Shown: piece after piece, positions 43,203-51,962 of the stretch
Layout: every line of letters starts with the position of its first letter
How positions within the stretch are numbered: the first letter of the stretch is position 1
Assembly: GCA_900547745.1 (NCBI GenBank)
Contig: URHT01000001.1
Span: 1-64,000 of the forward strand
DNA: 64,000 bases
Direction: 5' to 3'
DNA from: an uncultured Eubacteriales bacterium
GTDB lineage: Bacteria > Bacillota > Clostridia > Oscillospirales > Oscillospiraceae
Notes under the pieces: model-generated
The model's input: the letters and a program-made list of their open reading frames with translations, nothing else
Told to the model about the DNA's origin: nothing
Database searches by the model: none
Program-made: the position numbers and the translations under genes

Positions 43203-46100
43203 GTGCGCTTCTTTATTATTTCTGATTTGCACTTGGGTGAAGAAACCGATATGCAGCAATTGTATACTAGGACAAGAACATTATGCAGAAAAATACGAGA
43301 AAGTACTACGCCAGGAGAGCAGATTCCTATTATTCTTTTGGGAGATATTGTTGATGGTGGAAATCCAGATGCGTTTTGTGCAGCGAAGAAATTACTTACG
43401 AAAATAGAGCAGGAATTAAAAGACTACTCAACGACATTTGACTTTGTCCCCGGCAATCATGATCTACACGGGACGGATTTAGCTGCATTTGATAAATTTA
43501 TTTCCAAATATGGAGGGCCAAAGTTCTCCGAAAACAGAGCATATAATCGTCAATACGGTGGAGTAAATTTTATCTTTGCCGATTCTAATCTCAGCAGGGA
43601 TCACAGAGCGTGTGGAGAAATCGATGTGGCTGCAATAATTGAGCTTGTCAAAGGCGGAATGACAAATGTGCTCCTATGCCACCACAGCTTTACGCAGGAA
43701 TATGGGGATACACACGATGTGATAAATGGTGGCGAAAGGTTTTTAGAAATACTTGCGGGGCATGAAATCAAATTTTTAATACATGGACATACGCATCGTG
43801 CTGCAATAGATGTACATCCGTATACGGTGAAAGAGATCGGCTGCGGCAGTTTCTCAAAGGACTCTAAGAAAATGGGAAACATCTATAAGCAATTTACGGT
43901 CGGATGTATAAGAGAAGGTACCATTGTTTCCATTGAACGGTGGATAGATACAGATGATGGAGGGGAGCCCTTTGCCTATACGCAGCTCTTTCCTAAAGAA
44001 CGTCAATTTAAAGACCCAGACAGCGTGGGGAAACAAATATACGATGATGTGCCAGATTACATTTCTCGCAGGGTAGTTGTACACAATGCAGAAGCCGTTG
44101 ATTTAAACTCGCTTACTGCGATTGCGGATGTTGTGAAAAAACAGGGATCTAATGTTTTAGTAATGGGTGATGCAGGTCACGGGAAAAGTGTGGAGATGCA
44201 ACATTTGGCCGCAGAGCTTGGGAGAACGGCTAAGTTTCCGTTCTTGTACTCGCTTAAACAATACTGTGGACAAGCTATTGAAGATCTGTGCCCGGAGGAA
44301 TATCGAGATTTGTTGCCGAGTCGTCAAGTATTAATTTTTGATGGGTATGATGAGTTGGGTACATATATAGATGTTTTTGATCGAAATCTGAGGGCGTTTT
44401 GCAAAGATTTTCCCAGCGTTTGTATCGTCATATCGGCGAGAGGAAATTTTTGCCAACATAAAATAAGCCAAGAGAACGTGTTCGCAAATTTTACTGTTTG
44501 TAGTTTGGAGGAGCTTAACGAAAGAGATATTGTGCAATATATCTCTGCACACCGTATTGACTCACAGGCATTGATAGTGGAGGCGAAGGAAAAGGGACTC
44601 GCTGATCTTTTAAGAAATCCCTTTTATTTGACGCGAGTAGTCAATCTCTATCTCAAGTACAAACAACTGCCACCTCGAACCGAACTTATGGATAGTCTGA
44701 TAGAAGAGTGCATGGAGCGTGATGAGGGGAAGTTTTCTGAAGATTTAGAGGAAAATCGGAAAAACAGTTTGCAACTGCTTGGTAAGGCGGCGACAGCCAT
44801 GTTGCTTTTACAAAAGCAGAAATTGGAAAATACGAAAGAGTATCAGGAACTTTTTCAACTTGAAGAACGTAATTTAATGAATTTCAGCGGTCTCTTTCGC
44901 AGAGAGAACAATTCGTGGAGTTTTACCCATAACAATTTCAAGGAGTATCTTGCTGCAAGATACATATCACAGCTATCAAAAGAAGATGCACTGGCTTTGA
45001 TCTCGGATGGATACGGAATAATGCCTACGTGGTTAAATGCGGTCGGCTTTTTACTTGGAATGAATACCGACTGGGATGTACAGCAATGGCTGCTTGAGCA
45101 CGAGCCGGAAGCCATTGTAAAATATCGCCCAGAGAGTATGGATAGTACGGCTCACAGTTGCCTGTTTCGGGAGATATTCGAGCATTATGAGGGAAAACGG
45201 CTATGGATTGACCAAACAATAATCTCCTATAAAGATCTTGCTGAGTTTTCAAGTAGTGAAGAGAGTATGCGTTATTTGCTTGACAAAATTGAAAACCCCG
45301 CTTGTTTTATATCGCAAGTATCTGCGATTTGCTTAGTGCAGTACTTTTCTAACCTGTATGGAAATGAACTTGCAGTATCTCAATTGTTATTGCGGTGTTG
45401 CATTTCAATGCCTGAAAGCGAGGAATCTATAACGATTGTGTGTAGAGCTCTGCAGGCGATATATCGGCTTGGAATGCTAAATGATTTAGTAGCAAAAGAA
45501 CTCGTGACACGCTATTATTCTTGCGAAGTTAGCCGTGTCCGGGCGGTAATGTACGAAGTGCTTACTGCTATGCATTTTCAAGACGAGCATGTGCAGTTCT
45601 TTTTGAACGGAATCTCATATTTAGGAGGAAATGGCCGGTTTACAAATGAAACGATTTCGTTGGCGGATGGATTGAAGGAACTAAATTGTGAAAAGAGCAT
45701 AAAGACTGCCATGAGCGCCATTTCTAAAGGGGAAGTGCGGTTTTACGCTGATTCAAAGGTTTATATTACGCTGTGCCAAAAGGCAACGGAATTACATAGA
45801 CAAGAAGTTGCCGATTTTTATGTTTTCATGTTGGATTGCTTTGCTAACAATGCGGAGAAGGTAGATAGAGCAAAGTCGATGGCGGTCAAGACCTTTTTTA
45901 AAGAAACAGGAACTATTGAAGAGGCAACTATAGATTTGTGCAATCGATTTGGCGAGAAGCGCAAATGCTACCTGTTAGATACACTATTTGATGACCCGGC
46001 GACTCTTGAAAAGGTAAGAATAGCATATGAAGACGGGCGTTTACTAAGCGATATTGTTCTTTATGACATTGCATGTCGTTATGGAAGTGATGCTCAATAA
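43203..46100 (+). CDS. Metallophosphoesterase-NACHT STAND protein
   Basis: The 965-residue protein starts at a GTG preceded by GGGAGG. Residues 1-250 form a calcineurin-like phosphoesterase: SDLHLG (Asp8, His10), LGDIVDGG, FVPGNHDLHG, the His pair near 160 and IHGHTHR. Residues about 290-470 form a NACHT NTPase with Walker A GDAGHGKS (322-329), Walker B LIFDGYDE (377-384) and a NPFYLTRVV helix. The remaining 450 residues are helical and repeat-like. This is the layout of STAND anti-phage sensors in which C-terminal repeats sense and an N-terminal enzyme acts. Defence function is inferred. Confidence 0.85.
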   Translation: MRFFIISDLHLGEETDMQQLYTRTRTLCRKIRESTTPGEQIPIILLGDIVDGGNPDAFCAAKKLLTKIEQELKDYSTTFDFVPGNHDLHGTDLAAFDKFISKYGGPKFSENRAYNRQYGGVNFIFADSNLSRDHRACGEIDVAAIIELVKGGMTNVLLCHHSFTQEYGDTHDVINGGERFLEILAGHEIKFLIHGHTHRAAIDVHPYTVKEIGCGSFSKDSKKMGNIYKQFTVGCIREGTIVSIERWIDTDDGGEPFAYTQLFPKERQFKDPDSVGKQIYDDVPDYISRRVVVHNAEAVDLNSLTAIADVVKKQGSNVLVMGDAGHGKSVEMQHLAAELGRTAKFPFLYSLKQYCGQAIEDLCPEEYRDLLPSRQVLIFDGYDELGTYIDVFDRNLRAFCKDFPSVCIVISARGNFCQHKISQENVFANFTVCSLEELNERDIVQYISAHRIDSQALIVEAKEKGLADLLRNPFYLTRVVNLYLKYKQLPPRTELMDSLIEECMERDEGKFSEDLEENRKNSLQLLGKAATAMLLLQKQKLENTKEYQELFQLEERNLMNFSGLFRRENNSWSFTHNNFKEYLAARYISQLSKEDALALISDGYGIMPTWLNAVGFLLGMNTDWDVQQWLLEHEPEAIVKYRPESMDSTAHSCLFREIFEHYEGKRLWIDQTIISYKDLAEFSSSEESMRYLLDKIENPACFISQVSAICLVQYFSNLYGNELAVSQLLLRCCISMPESEESITIVCRALQAIYRLGMLNDLVAKELVTRYYSCEVSRVRAVMYEVLTAMHFQDEHVQFFLNGISYLGGNGRFTNETISLADGLKELNCEKSIKTAMSAISKGEVRFYADSKVYITLCQKATELHRQEVADFYVFMLDCFANNAEKVDRAKSMAVKTFFKETGTIEEATIDLCNRFGEKRKCYLLDTLFDDPATLEKVRIAYEDGRLLSDIVLYDIACRYGSDAQ

Positions 46101-46126
46101 ATTGATACAAAAGAGGAGTAACCATT

Positions 46127-46330
46127 ATGAACGACGAACGTAAAGCAACTATTGAAGTAGACATGACCGACGACGAGTGGATCGAACTGTTGTGTCTGTG
46201 TGAGGAAATCAATCTGACGCCGGGGGATCTGGCTGTGGCATTCTGTCAGGAGGTCATCCGGCAGCAGGCGCTGCTGCGTATTATCGCCGCCGCTGTTCGC
46301 GCCGATGTAGCCAATCAACTCAATCGATAA
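46127..46330 (+). CDS. Small acidic protein before the GHKL ATPase gene
   Basis: The 67-residue protein reads MNDERKATIEVDMTDDEWIE, with LLCLCEEINLTPGDLAVAFC and a helical tail. The helix-rich pattern resembles ribbon-helix-helix or antitoxin-like proteins but is not diagnostic. AGAGGAG precedes the ATG. It lies 17 bases before the GHKL ATPase gene and is probably cotranscribed. Confidence 0.6.
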   Translation: MNDERKATIEVDMTDDEWIELLCLCEEINLTPGDLAVAFCQEVIRQQALLRIIAAAVRADVANQLNR

Positions 46331-46347
46331 CGGGAGGAATTGCACCT

Positions 46348-47868
46348 ATGAAAATCGAAAACAAAACACCTATCGCGGAGGAGATCATCCGCAACAACCC
46401 CACCGGCCACGGCCTGTTCGCCGGTATCGGGGACAACTTCAACAGCGTGGCCCAGGTCATCTGTGAGCTGATGGACGACGCGGTCTCCAACCTCCGCGCC
46501 AACAGCGGCGATCCCGAGCTGTCCATGAGGGTAGTGCTATCGCTGGAAAATCTTGGCGATGCCGTGGAGATCACTGTGACAGACGGCGGCTCGGGCATTG
46601 CAGACCTCAGCAGTGCATTGACCATCGCATGTCGGGATGGCGCGCAGACGCCGCTGAACGAGCACGGTTTTGGATTGAAGCACGCATTGGCCTCCTGCGA
46701 CAGCAGCCCTGACCAGAAGTGGAGCATCCGCACCCGCACGAAGGCCGACGCGGCGGCAAACCAGTACCGCGAGGTCAAGGCACCGTATTCCATGGGCACA
46801 TCTGAACTGGACAAGCCCATGAAGGTGCGTTTCTATTCAGGTACGGGTGATCTGCCCCACCCTACTGGCACATCGATCTCCGTCCGCTGCCCCATGGCGA
46901 AGTTTCGGACGGTGAAGCCTGACCGCAAGGCGGCACCCTCCGACTTCCACAACCTGGTGCGGTACATCATTGAGGAACTGCGGTACGTCTACGCGGGCAT
47001 TCTGGCGAATGCGTCCATCACCATGGAGGTGTGGGAGATCAGCGGCGGCGAGGAAACGCAGCATACGCTGACGCCGCTGCTGCCGGTGTGGGAGGAGGGC
47101 AGCGTGAAGGATTACGGTGAGATCCCCTGTAACCTGGGCGGCGGCCCGCTGATGATTCGCTGCAAGTACGGCAACATTCTGAAGAACCCGTCCAACGCCA
47201 TCTACTACAAGTGCAACATGGAGTCCAGCGGCGTGGAACTGCGCATCAACGGACGCGCCATCGAGCACGGAATGTTTGACCGCGTCTGGGGCGAGGCCAT
47301 TCATCCCAGTCAGAACCGCTTTCTGGTGCAGGTAGACTTGATTACGGACAACCCCGCCGCACTGCCTGCCACGAAGAACACAAAAACCTCGTTCTGTGAA
47401 GCCGATCCGCGCCTGAAGAATCTGCTCAGCTGGATTGCCTCGTATGTTCCCGCCCCGGCCAAGGATGTGGACTCGGTGGAGCTGCGGTATGTCAAGGAGC
47501 TGACTGCCAAGCGGGAGAAGGACCCCACCGCCCTGCGGGTGAGCCGCGAGGAGCCGGTGTTCCAGAAGATCGGGCTGAAGGCCAAGGTTGACCTGTTCGT
47601 GGGCTACATCGACCGCGTGACCATCTACGAGGCCAAGGCCGGCAAGACGAAGGCACTGGATCTCTACCAGCTCCGCATGTATGTGGATGGCTGCGCGCTG
47701 GACAATAAGCCGGTGGACGAGGCCGTACTGATCGCCAAGCGTCATTCAGCGGAGGTGAAGGAGCTGCGGGACATCCTGAACACCCTGACCGCGCCTGACG
47801 GACGCCCCTACAACTTCCGGTTGGCTACATGGGATGAGGAGGGCATCGTGATCCGCCAGAGTGCGTGA
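46348..47868 (+). CDS. GHKL (MORC-like) ATPase with a PD-(D/E)XK-like C-terminus
   Basis: The 506-residue protein has a GHKL ATP site: N-box ELMDDAVSN (Glu40, Asp44, Asn48), DGGSGI (79-84) and GFGLKHA (107-113). A transducer-like region follows. Near the C-terminus, Asp415 in KAKVDLFVG, Glu428-Ala-Lys430 in IYEAKAGKTK and Gln441 in YQLRMY match the D-ExK-QxxxY pattern of PD-(D/E)XK nucleases. This combination resembles prokaryotic MORC-like ATPases tied to restriction and defence. It should bind ATP and possibly cut nucleic acid. Confidence 0.75.
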   Translation: MKIENKTPIAEEIIRNNPTGHGLFAGIGDNFNSVAQVICELMDDAVSNLRANSGDPELSMRVVLSLENLGDAVEITVTDGGSGIADLSSALTIACRDGAQTPLNEHGFGLKHALASCDSSPDQKWSIRTRTKADAAANQYREVKAPYSMGTSELDKPMKVRFYSGTGDLPHPTGTSISVRCPMAKFRTVKPDRKAAPSDFHNLVRYIIEELRYVYAGILANASITMEVWEISGGEETQHTLTPLLPVWEEGSVKDYGEIPCNLGGGPLMIRCKYGNILKNPSNAIYYKCNMESSGVELRINGRAIEHGMFDRVWGEAIHPSQNRFLVQVDLITDNPAALPATKNTKTSFCEADPRLKNLLSWIASYVPAPAKDVDSVELRYVKELTAKREKDPTALRVSREEPVFQKIGLKAKVDLFVGYIDRVTIYEAKAGKTKALDLYQLRMYVDGCALDNKPVDEAVLIAKRHSAEVKELRDILNTLTAPDGRPYNFRLATWDEEGIVIRQSA

Positions 47869-47924
47869 GAACAGCCGGGAGAACGTGTGCAATGATTGCA
47901 CACTTTTCCAAAGGAAGGTGAGGT

Positions 47925-48162
47925 ATGAACGTAAAAGAGTTGATCCTGAGCCATCCTGCGGCGGGCATTGCCGCCGCGCTGTTTGACCGGCTGGACATTG
48001 AACCCGGCAAAAGCTCTATGACTCTCTCCACGAAGCAGAGGAGTTGGACAAACTTCCGCCAGGGGAGAGGGCAAAACGCTTTTTCTCTGCGGAGGAGGTC
48101 TTTGCCGAGTTGGGCATCCCTGAACCTTCCGAGGAGGAACGGCAGGAAACGCATCGGTAGAT
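47925..48162 (+). pseudogene. Small frameshifted gene after the GHKL ATPase
   Basis: The start MNVKELILSHPAAGIAAALF DRLDIEPG is followed by an AAAA run, after which the good coding frame shifts: it resumes as LYDSLHEAEELDKLPPGERA and FFSAEEVFAELGIPEPSEEE to a TAG at 48160-48162. One extra A would join the two into a 78-residue protein. The result looks like an antitoxin- or regulator-sized protein. Either a real mutation or a homopolymer sequencing error. Confidence 0.6.
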
Positions 48163-48237
48163 GTGCAGGGAGATGCTGATCAATAGTCTGAGAACGTATC
48201 AGATGCTTGAGAAATATGTGAAAAAGTAATAAACAGA

Positions 48238-48268
48238 GAAGGCCATCGGCAAATAGCCGATGGCCTTC
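48238..48268. terminator. Bidirectional hairpin
   Basis: GAAGGCCATCGGC pairs with GCCGATGGCCTTC across AAATA, between convergent genes. Confidence 0.75.
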
Positions 48269-48412
48269 GCGGCCTGCCGAAGCAGACCGTTTGAAATGTG
48301 TTGATTTGCAAAAGGTAGAAGCAAACTGATAGTTCGACAAACTGGAAGTTGTGATGCAGAAAGTCTTTAACAAGCCTGTTGAGCTGCTGTCCTATCAATC
48401 GAAAGTGAAATG

Positions 48413-48979
48413 CTATTTGTTGGCATACAAATGGCAACCTTTTACATGGTCATTGACAATCCCTATTGCCTGCATATAGGCATATATGATTGTACTACCA
48501 ACAAACTTAAAGCCGAGCTTTTTTAGGCCTTTACTAATTTTGTCTGAGAGTGCAGTCCTTGCGGGTATATCTGTTTCAGTTTGGAACTGATTGAGAATTG
48601 GCTTACCATCAACATAAGACCATATAAACGAATCAAAACTGCCATACGATTCTTGGATTTTTATAAACTGTTGAGCATTTGTTATTGCTGATTTGATTTT
48701 TAACCGATTACGAACAATACTGCTATTTTGCATTAGCTCTTCTATTTTTGCATCATCATACAGCGCAACTTTTTTGCAGTTAAAGTTATCAAAAGCAATT
48801 CTAAATGCCTCTCTTTTGTTTAGTATTGTCAGCCACGATAGTCCTGCCTGCATACCTTCAAGTATTAACATTTCAAATAACTTATTCTCATCATGAACAG
48901 GCTTTCCCCATTCATTATCATGATACTCTTTATATAAGTCGGTAGTTGCCCATGAACATCTTTGTATCAATTCTTCCAT
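48413..48979 (-). CDS. tag: DNA-3-methyladenine glycosylase I
   Basis: The 188-residue protein begins EELIQRCSWATTDLYKEYHD and contains EWGKPVHDENKLFEMLILEG, QAGLSWLTILNKREAFR and a C-terminal IIYAYMQAIGIVNDHVKGCH, all Tag-family features including the zinc-binding Cys and His residues. It removes 3-methyladenine from DNA. Its AT-rich composition marks it as acquired. GGAG precedes the ATG. In this element it may be cargo rather than the cell's main copy. Confidence 0.92.
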   Translation of the reverse strand: MEELIQRCSWATTDLYKEYHDNEWGKPVHDENKLFEMLILEGMQAGLSWLTILNKREAFRIAFDNFNCKKVALYDDAKIEELMQNSSIVRNRLKIKSAITNAQQFIKIQESYGSFDSFIWSYVDGKPILNQFQTETDIPARTALSDKISKGLKKLGFKFVGSTIIYAYMQAIGIVNDHVKGCHLYANK

Positions 48980-49017
48980 AAGTTTCTCCGTCCTGCAAAT
49001 TCTGATTTGTTGGCCTC

Positions 49018-49286
49018 TTACCTCTGCGCCAGCCGATAAAGGCTGCGGATGGATTCCATGACCGTATGCCACGACAGATCAGCGGCGTAGGAGAACTTCT
49101 TCTGATATGCCCGCCACAGCTTTTCCATGTTCGGGTCGGCCTCAACTTCATCAAAGGCCGCAGGCGCGTCGGCAAGATACTTCTCTGTACCGCGTTTCTT
49201 AGCCGTTGCAATGAGCGCCGCACGGAGATTGGCGGGGACGATGCTCTGGCCGTGGAGCTGGCTCAGAATGTGCAGATCATAAGAGT
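49018..49286 (-). pseudogene. AbiEii toxin remnant, C-terminal part only
   Basis: The frame reads HGQSIVPANLRAALIATAKK, with MEKLWRAYQKKFSYAADLSW and a stop after RLAQR. This is the C-terminal end of AbiEii nucleotidyltransferase toxins. The region that should encode the N-terminal catalytic GS-D/E motifs is missing: the fragment joins almost directly to the end of abiEi. No full-length start exists, so the toxin is dead. Confidence 0.75.
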
Positions 49287-49870
49287 ACCTCCAAATACTG
49301 CCGAAGCAGTTTTTCAACACGGAACATCTGCGCATAGCGCATCAGCTTCCGCAAGTCCTTGTCTTTTCGTTTTGCGTATTGCTTGAGTGCATCCTGAAAG
49401 GTCTGCATCTCGATTCCACTGCGGCTGCGGATCAGATCGCAGATGGTACGCTCCATATCATAGACGGGAACCGGGTTGCCAAAGGGCGTGTTCATCGTGA
49501 CGATCCCCACATCATGCAATTCTTTCTTGATGGTGTAGACCTTGATGCCGTCTGCTTGCAGGCTGGCAGGATTGTAGCCGGTCTTGACCGTGATGGAATA
49601 CGGATTCGGCTCCCGGTCGGTCAGGTCATGGAAAAACAGCGCGCTCTCATGGGAGAATACAGCCTGCGCACAACGAAGGTGTAGCAGGTACATGGCGTCC
49701 GTCCATGCATCTGGCGAAACATAAACGCCATGCGCGGCCTGCTCTACGCCGCGCTGCTTGGCGTAGGCGTAAAACGAGGACTTGGCAATACCGATTTCCA
49801 AAACCTGCGCGGTTTTGACGATCCCATTGTTTTGCTGAAAAAGCAGATCAAGCCGGTCGTAGGCGGTCAT
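49277..49870 (-). CDS. abiEi: AbiEi-type antitoxin
   Basis: The 197-residue protein has an N-terminal winged-helix (GIVKTAQVLEIGIAKSSFYA) and the AbiEi core (HGVYVSPDAWTDAMYLLHLR; AVFSHESALFFHDLTDREPN; MERTICDLIRSRSGIEM). In intact type IV systems it represses its promoter and counters AbiEii. The reading frame is complete, while the partner toxin is truncated. Confidence 0.87.
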   Translation of the reverse strand: MTAYDRLDLLFQQNNGIVKTAQVLEIGIAKSSFYAYAKQRGVEQAAHGVYVSPDAWTDAMYLLHLRCAQAVFSHESALFFHDLTDREPNPYSITVKTGYNPASLQADGIKVYTIKKELHDVGIVTMNTPFGNPVPVYDMERTICDLIRSRSGIEMQTFQDALKQYAKRKDKDLRKLMRYAQMFRVEKLLRQYLEVLL

Positions 49871-49982
49871 GTTATCACTTCCTTCTTGCTAATATTATAT
49901 CCGAGATTAGCAAGAAAGTAAACAACGATTTTAGAAAAGCAAGCCGAGGCGTTCGCCCCGGCTTGTGCTTTAAAAGCCCACG

Positions 49983-51152
49983 TCACGCCTGCACCCTATA
50001 CTTCACGCGGTTTCCGTACCGCGTTGAGGTCAGCAGGCCCAGATGCTCAAACTTCAGCACAAAGCTGCGGATGGTAGCATAGGCGGCATTGCCGAAGTCC
50101 TTTTCCAGCTGCTTGGTGGAGAACTCAGCTTCCCCATACGCGGACAGGACGAAGCTCCACAGCACTTTCTCTTTCTCCGTGACCTGCCCCTGCGACAAAG
50201 CAGCCTGAAACGCCTTGGTCGTCCGGCGGGCAGGGATCGCTCCATTCAGCTTGTGATACACATTCTCAATGAAATACACCAAAAACGGCGTTACGTCCAG
50301 CACGCCGCTGATGCGTGCATTCTCCTCGGCCAGCGTATAGGCGTCATAGTACCCCTTGCGGCTCTTGTTGACATACTCAGACAGCGGCACGAACAGGGCG
50401 GAGGAATACCCCTGCTGTACCAGATACCACAGGTGCATCAGCCGCGCCATTCTGCCGTTGCCATCAAAGTAGGGGTGCAGATAGGCGACATAGAAGTGGA
50501 TCAGGGCTGCTTTCAGCAGGTCGTTGCTGTCGGATTCTTCATGGATGAAGCGCACCAGTTCGCCCATGCGCTCCGGCAGCTGCTGCCACGGCAGTCCGGT
50601 ATGCTCTACCTTGGAGCCGACCACATACACGCTGTCGTGCCGGTAGAAGCTGCCGGGGCGCAGCCGGTCTTCCTCCGGCAGATAGGCACCGATGGCAGTT
50701 TCATACAGATGGTGGATGGATGATTCGGTGATCCTGTTGGCGGGATCGCTGATGAATTCCAGCCCCTTCTTCATGCCATAAATACGGTTCTCGCTTTCGT
50801 CCGCCGGAGCAAAGCCGGACAGGATCTTACGGACACTGTCGCGGGAGAAGTCCACCTGCTCGATGGTGAAGGTGGAAATGATCTCCTCCTCCATGGCCTT
50901 CGCGCCGTAAAGCTGCGTGCTGCTCTGCGGCGTCAGCAGGATTCTGGCGGCAGAGAGATGCACCTGCGCGACACTATCCAGATAGACAAGGGACTGCCCG
51001 GAAAAGTCCTTCAGCGGCAGCGGATGATAGAAACCGTTTTTCAGCAGCGACACAAACTCTCCCATATCTGCCTGCGGATATTTATAGCCCAGCTTCTTCA
51101 AGTCCAGCACACTTTTATCCGACAGCATTTTGGTAAACAACGCAGCATCCAT
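49983..51152 (-). CDS. Fic family protein
   Basis: The 389-residue protein has the Fic motif HPYFDGNGRMAR (catalytic His, Gly-Asn-Gly-Arg) at about residue 215, an N-terminal Fic_N-like region, and a C-terminal winged-helix (STKQLEKDFGNAAYATIRSF). A motif resembling the N-terminal inhibitory helix, STFTIEQ, lies before the core but has Gln where Gly or Asn is usual. It probably transfers AMP to a protein target. The ATG at 51152 follows AGAGGTG. It is the last cargo gene before the right end of element A. Confidence 0.87.
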   Translation of the reverse strand: MDAALFTKMLSDKSVLDLKKLGYKYPQADMGEFVSLLKNGFYHPLPLKDFSGQSLVYLDSVAQVHLSAARILLTPQSSTQLYGAKAMEEEIISTFTIEQVDFSRDSVRKILSGFAPADESENRIYGMKKGLEFISDPANRITESSIHHLYETAIGAYLPEEDRLRPGSFYRHDSVYVVGSKVEHTGLPWQQLPERMGELVRFIHEESDSNDLLKAALIHFYVAYLHPYFDGNGRMARLMHLWYLVQQGYSSALFVPLSEYVNKSRKGYYDAYTLAEENARISGVLDVTPFLVYFIENVYHKLNGAIPARRTTKAFQAALSQGQVTEKEKVLWSFVLSAYGEAEFSTKQLEKDFGNAAYATIRSFVLKFEHLGLLTSTRYGNRVKYRVQA

Positions 51153-51394
51153 ATAGCACCTCTTGTTGATATTAAATGGTATCAATTTATATCAGTATAC
51201 AGAAGTGTTCCCGGAAATGCAAGAGAAAATACCGTCACAGGCCTTGAAGGATCCAAGATCGAAATCCTGCGGCCCAAAAGTGACGAAATCAGCATCAGGT
51301 TTCAGAGGAGCTTTCTTGAAGTGAATGTATTCACAAATTGGCAGAGATAGCTTCCCGCGTCATCCGCACCTCGCCGGAGGACAGTTCATCGGCA

Positions 51395-51537
51395 CCTTGC
51401 GCACGCACCCTCAAATTTGACCTCTCCCGCGCCTGAAACATCCGTAAAACACCCCGTTTGCAGGTCAATTCTTTGACTAATGCGCATCGCCGCAAAACCA
51501 GCAAGCCCTTGCGGCACAACGGCTTTAAGTCATTTCC
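51395..51537. repeat. Element A right terminal inverted repeat
   Basis: Read on the minus strand it starts GGAAATGACTTAAAGCCGTT and matches the left end over about 140 bp. Six bases (GGTTGC on the plus strand) separate it from the target duplication. The 51153-51394 stretch holds no supported gene. Confidence 0.85.
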
Positions 51538-51543
51538 GGTTGC

Positions 51544-51551
51544 TCCACATC
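51544..51551. repeat. 8-bp target duplication, right copy of element A
   Basis: TCCACATC, identical to 41360-41367. Confidence 0.85.
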
Positions 51552-51879
51552 CCACTGGATGGGCTCCATGCCCATGGAGCGGATGGCGGCGATGACGTGG
51601 TCGTCGTACTCGCCGTAGGGACAGCGGATCAGCGTGGGCGTCACGCCGGTGACGGCACTGATTCGCTCGTTGCTGGCGGTGACGTCCGCCACGATCTGGT
51701 CGGCGGACAGGCTGTTATAGTGGTCGTGGTGGTTGGAGTGGCTCATGACCTCGTGTCCTGCGTTGTGGAGAGCCTTCACCGACTCCGGGTATTTTTCCGC
51801 CCAGTCGCCCACCACGAAGAACGTGGTCTTGACGTGGAATTTCTCCAGAATGTCGATGAGCGTCTGGGTGTCCTCGTTG

Positions 51880-51886
51880 CCCCACG
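51880..51886. repeat. 7-bp target duplication, left copy of element B
   Basis: CCCCACG lies here and at 61669-61675, flanking element B. Confidence 0.75.
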
Positions 51887-51930
51887 GTGATGCAAAAGTG
51901 CGGCAGTTCACGGAGAACTGTCGCACTTCT
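51887..51930. repeat. Element B left inverted end with palindrome
   Basis: GTGCGGCAGTTC and GAACTGTCGCAC form a hairpin about ten bases inside the end, matching the right end. Confidence 0.75.
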
Positions 51931-51962
51931 TTATTGTACTTTTATGATAGCATAAATGCGTC

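Larger units (their letters stand above)
41368..51543. mobile_element. Element A: 10.2-kb insertion with long inverted ends and defence-like cargo
   Basis: The insertion splits the pdaB-like gene after its Gln-Trp-Asp-Val codons. Both ends carry an imperfect inverted repeat of about 140 bp, and an 8-bp direct repeat flanks it. Genes inside: a 53-residue protein, DUF2971 protein, MPE-NACHT protein, a 67-residue protein, GHKL ATPase, a frameshifted small gene, Tag, AbiEii fragment, AbiEi and Fic. I find no transposase, integrase or replication gene, so mobilisation in trans or later loss is implied. GC content changes sharply between cargo genes, suggesting mosaic origin. Confidence 0.8.
51544..51886 (-). 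pseudogene. pdaB: pdaB-like deacetylase, middle third
   Basis: The frame reads GNEDTQTLIDILEKFHVKTT, FFVVGDWAEKYPESVKALHN, then GHEVMSHSNHHDHYNSLS (metal-binding HSxxH-type motif) and RCPYGEYDDHV. It is the core of a CE4 deacetylase of the PdaB type, bounded on the left by the 8-bp duplication of element A and on the right by the 7-bp duplication of element B. No own start exists. Confidence 0.92.

Noticed and set aside
48164..48232. 22-codon frame MCREMLINSLRTYQMLEKYV after the frameshifted small gene
   Set aside because: Tiny, no clear ribosome site, and directly followed by a terminator hairpin.
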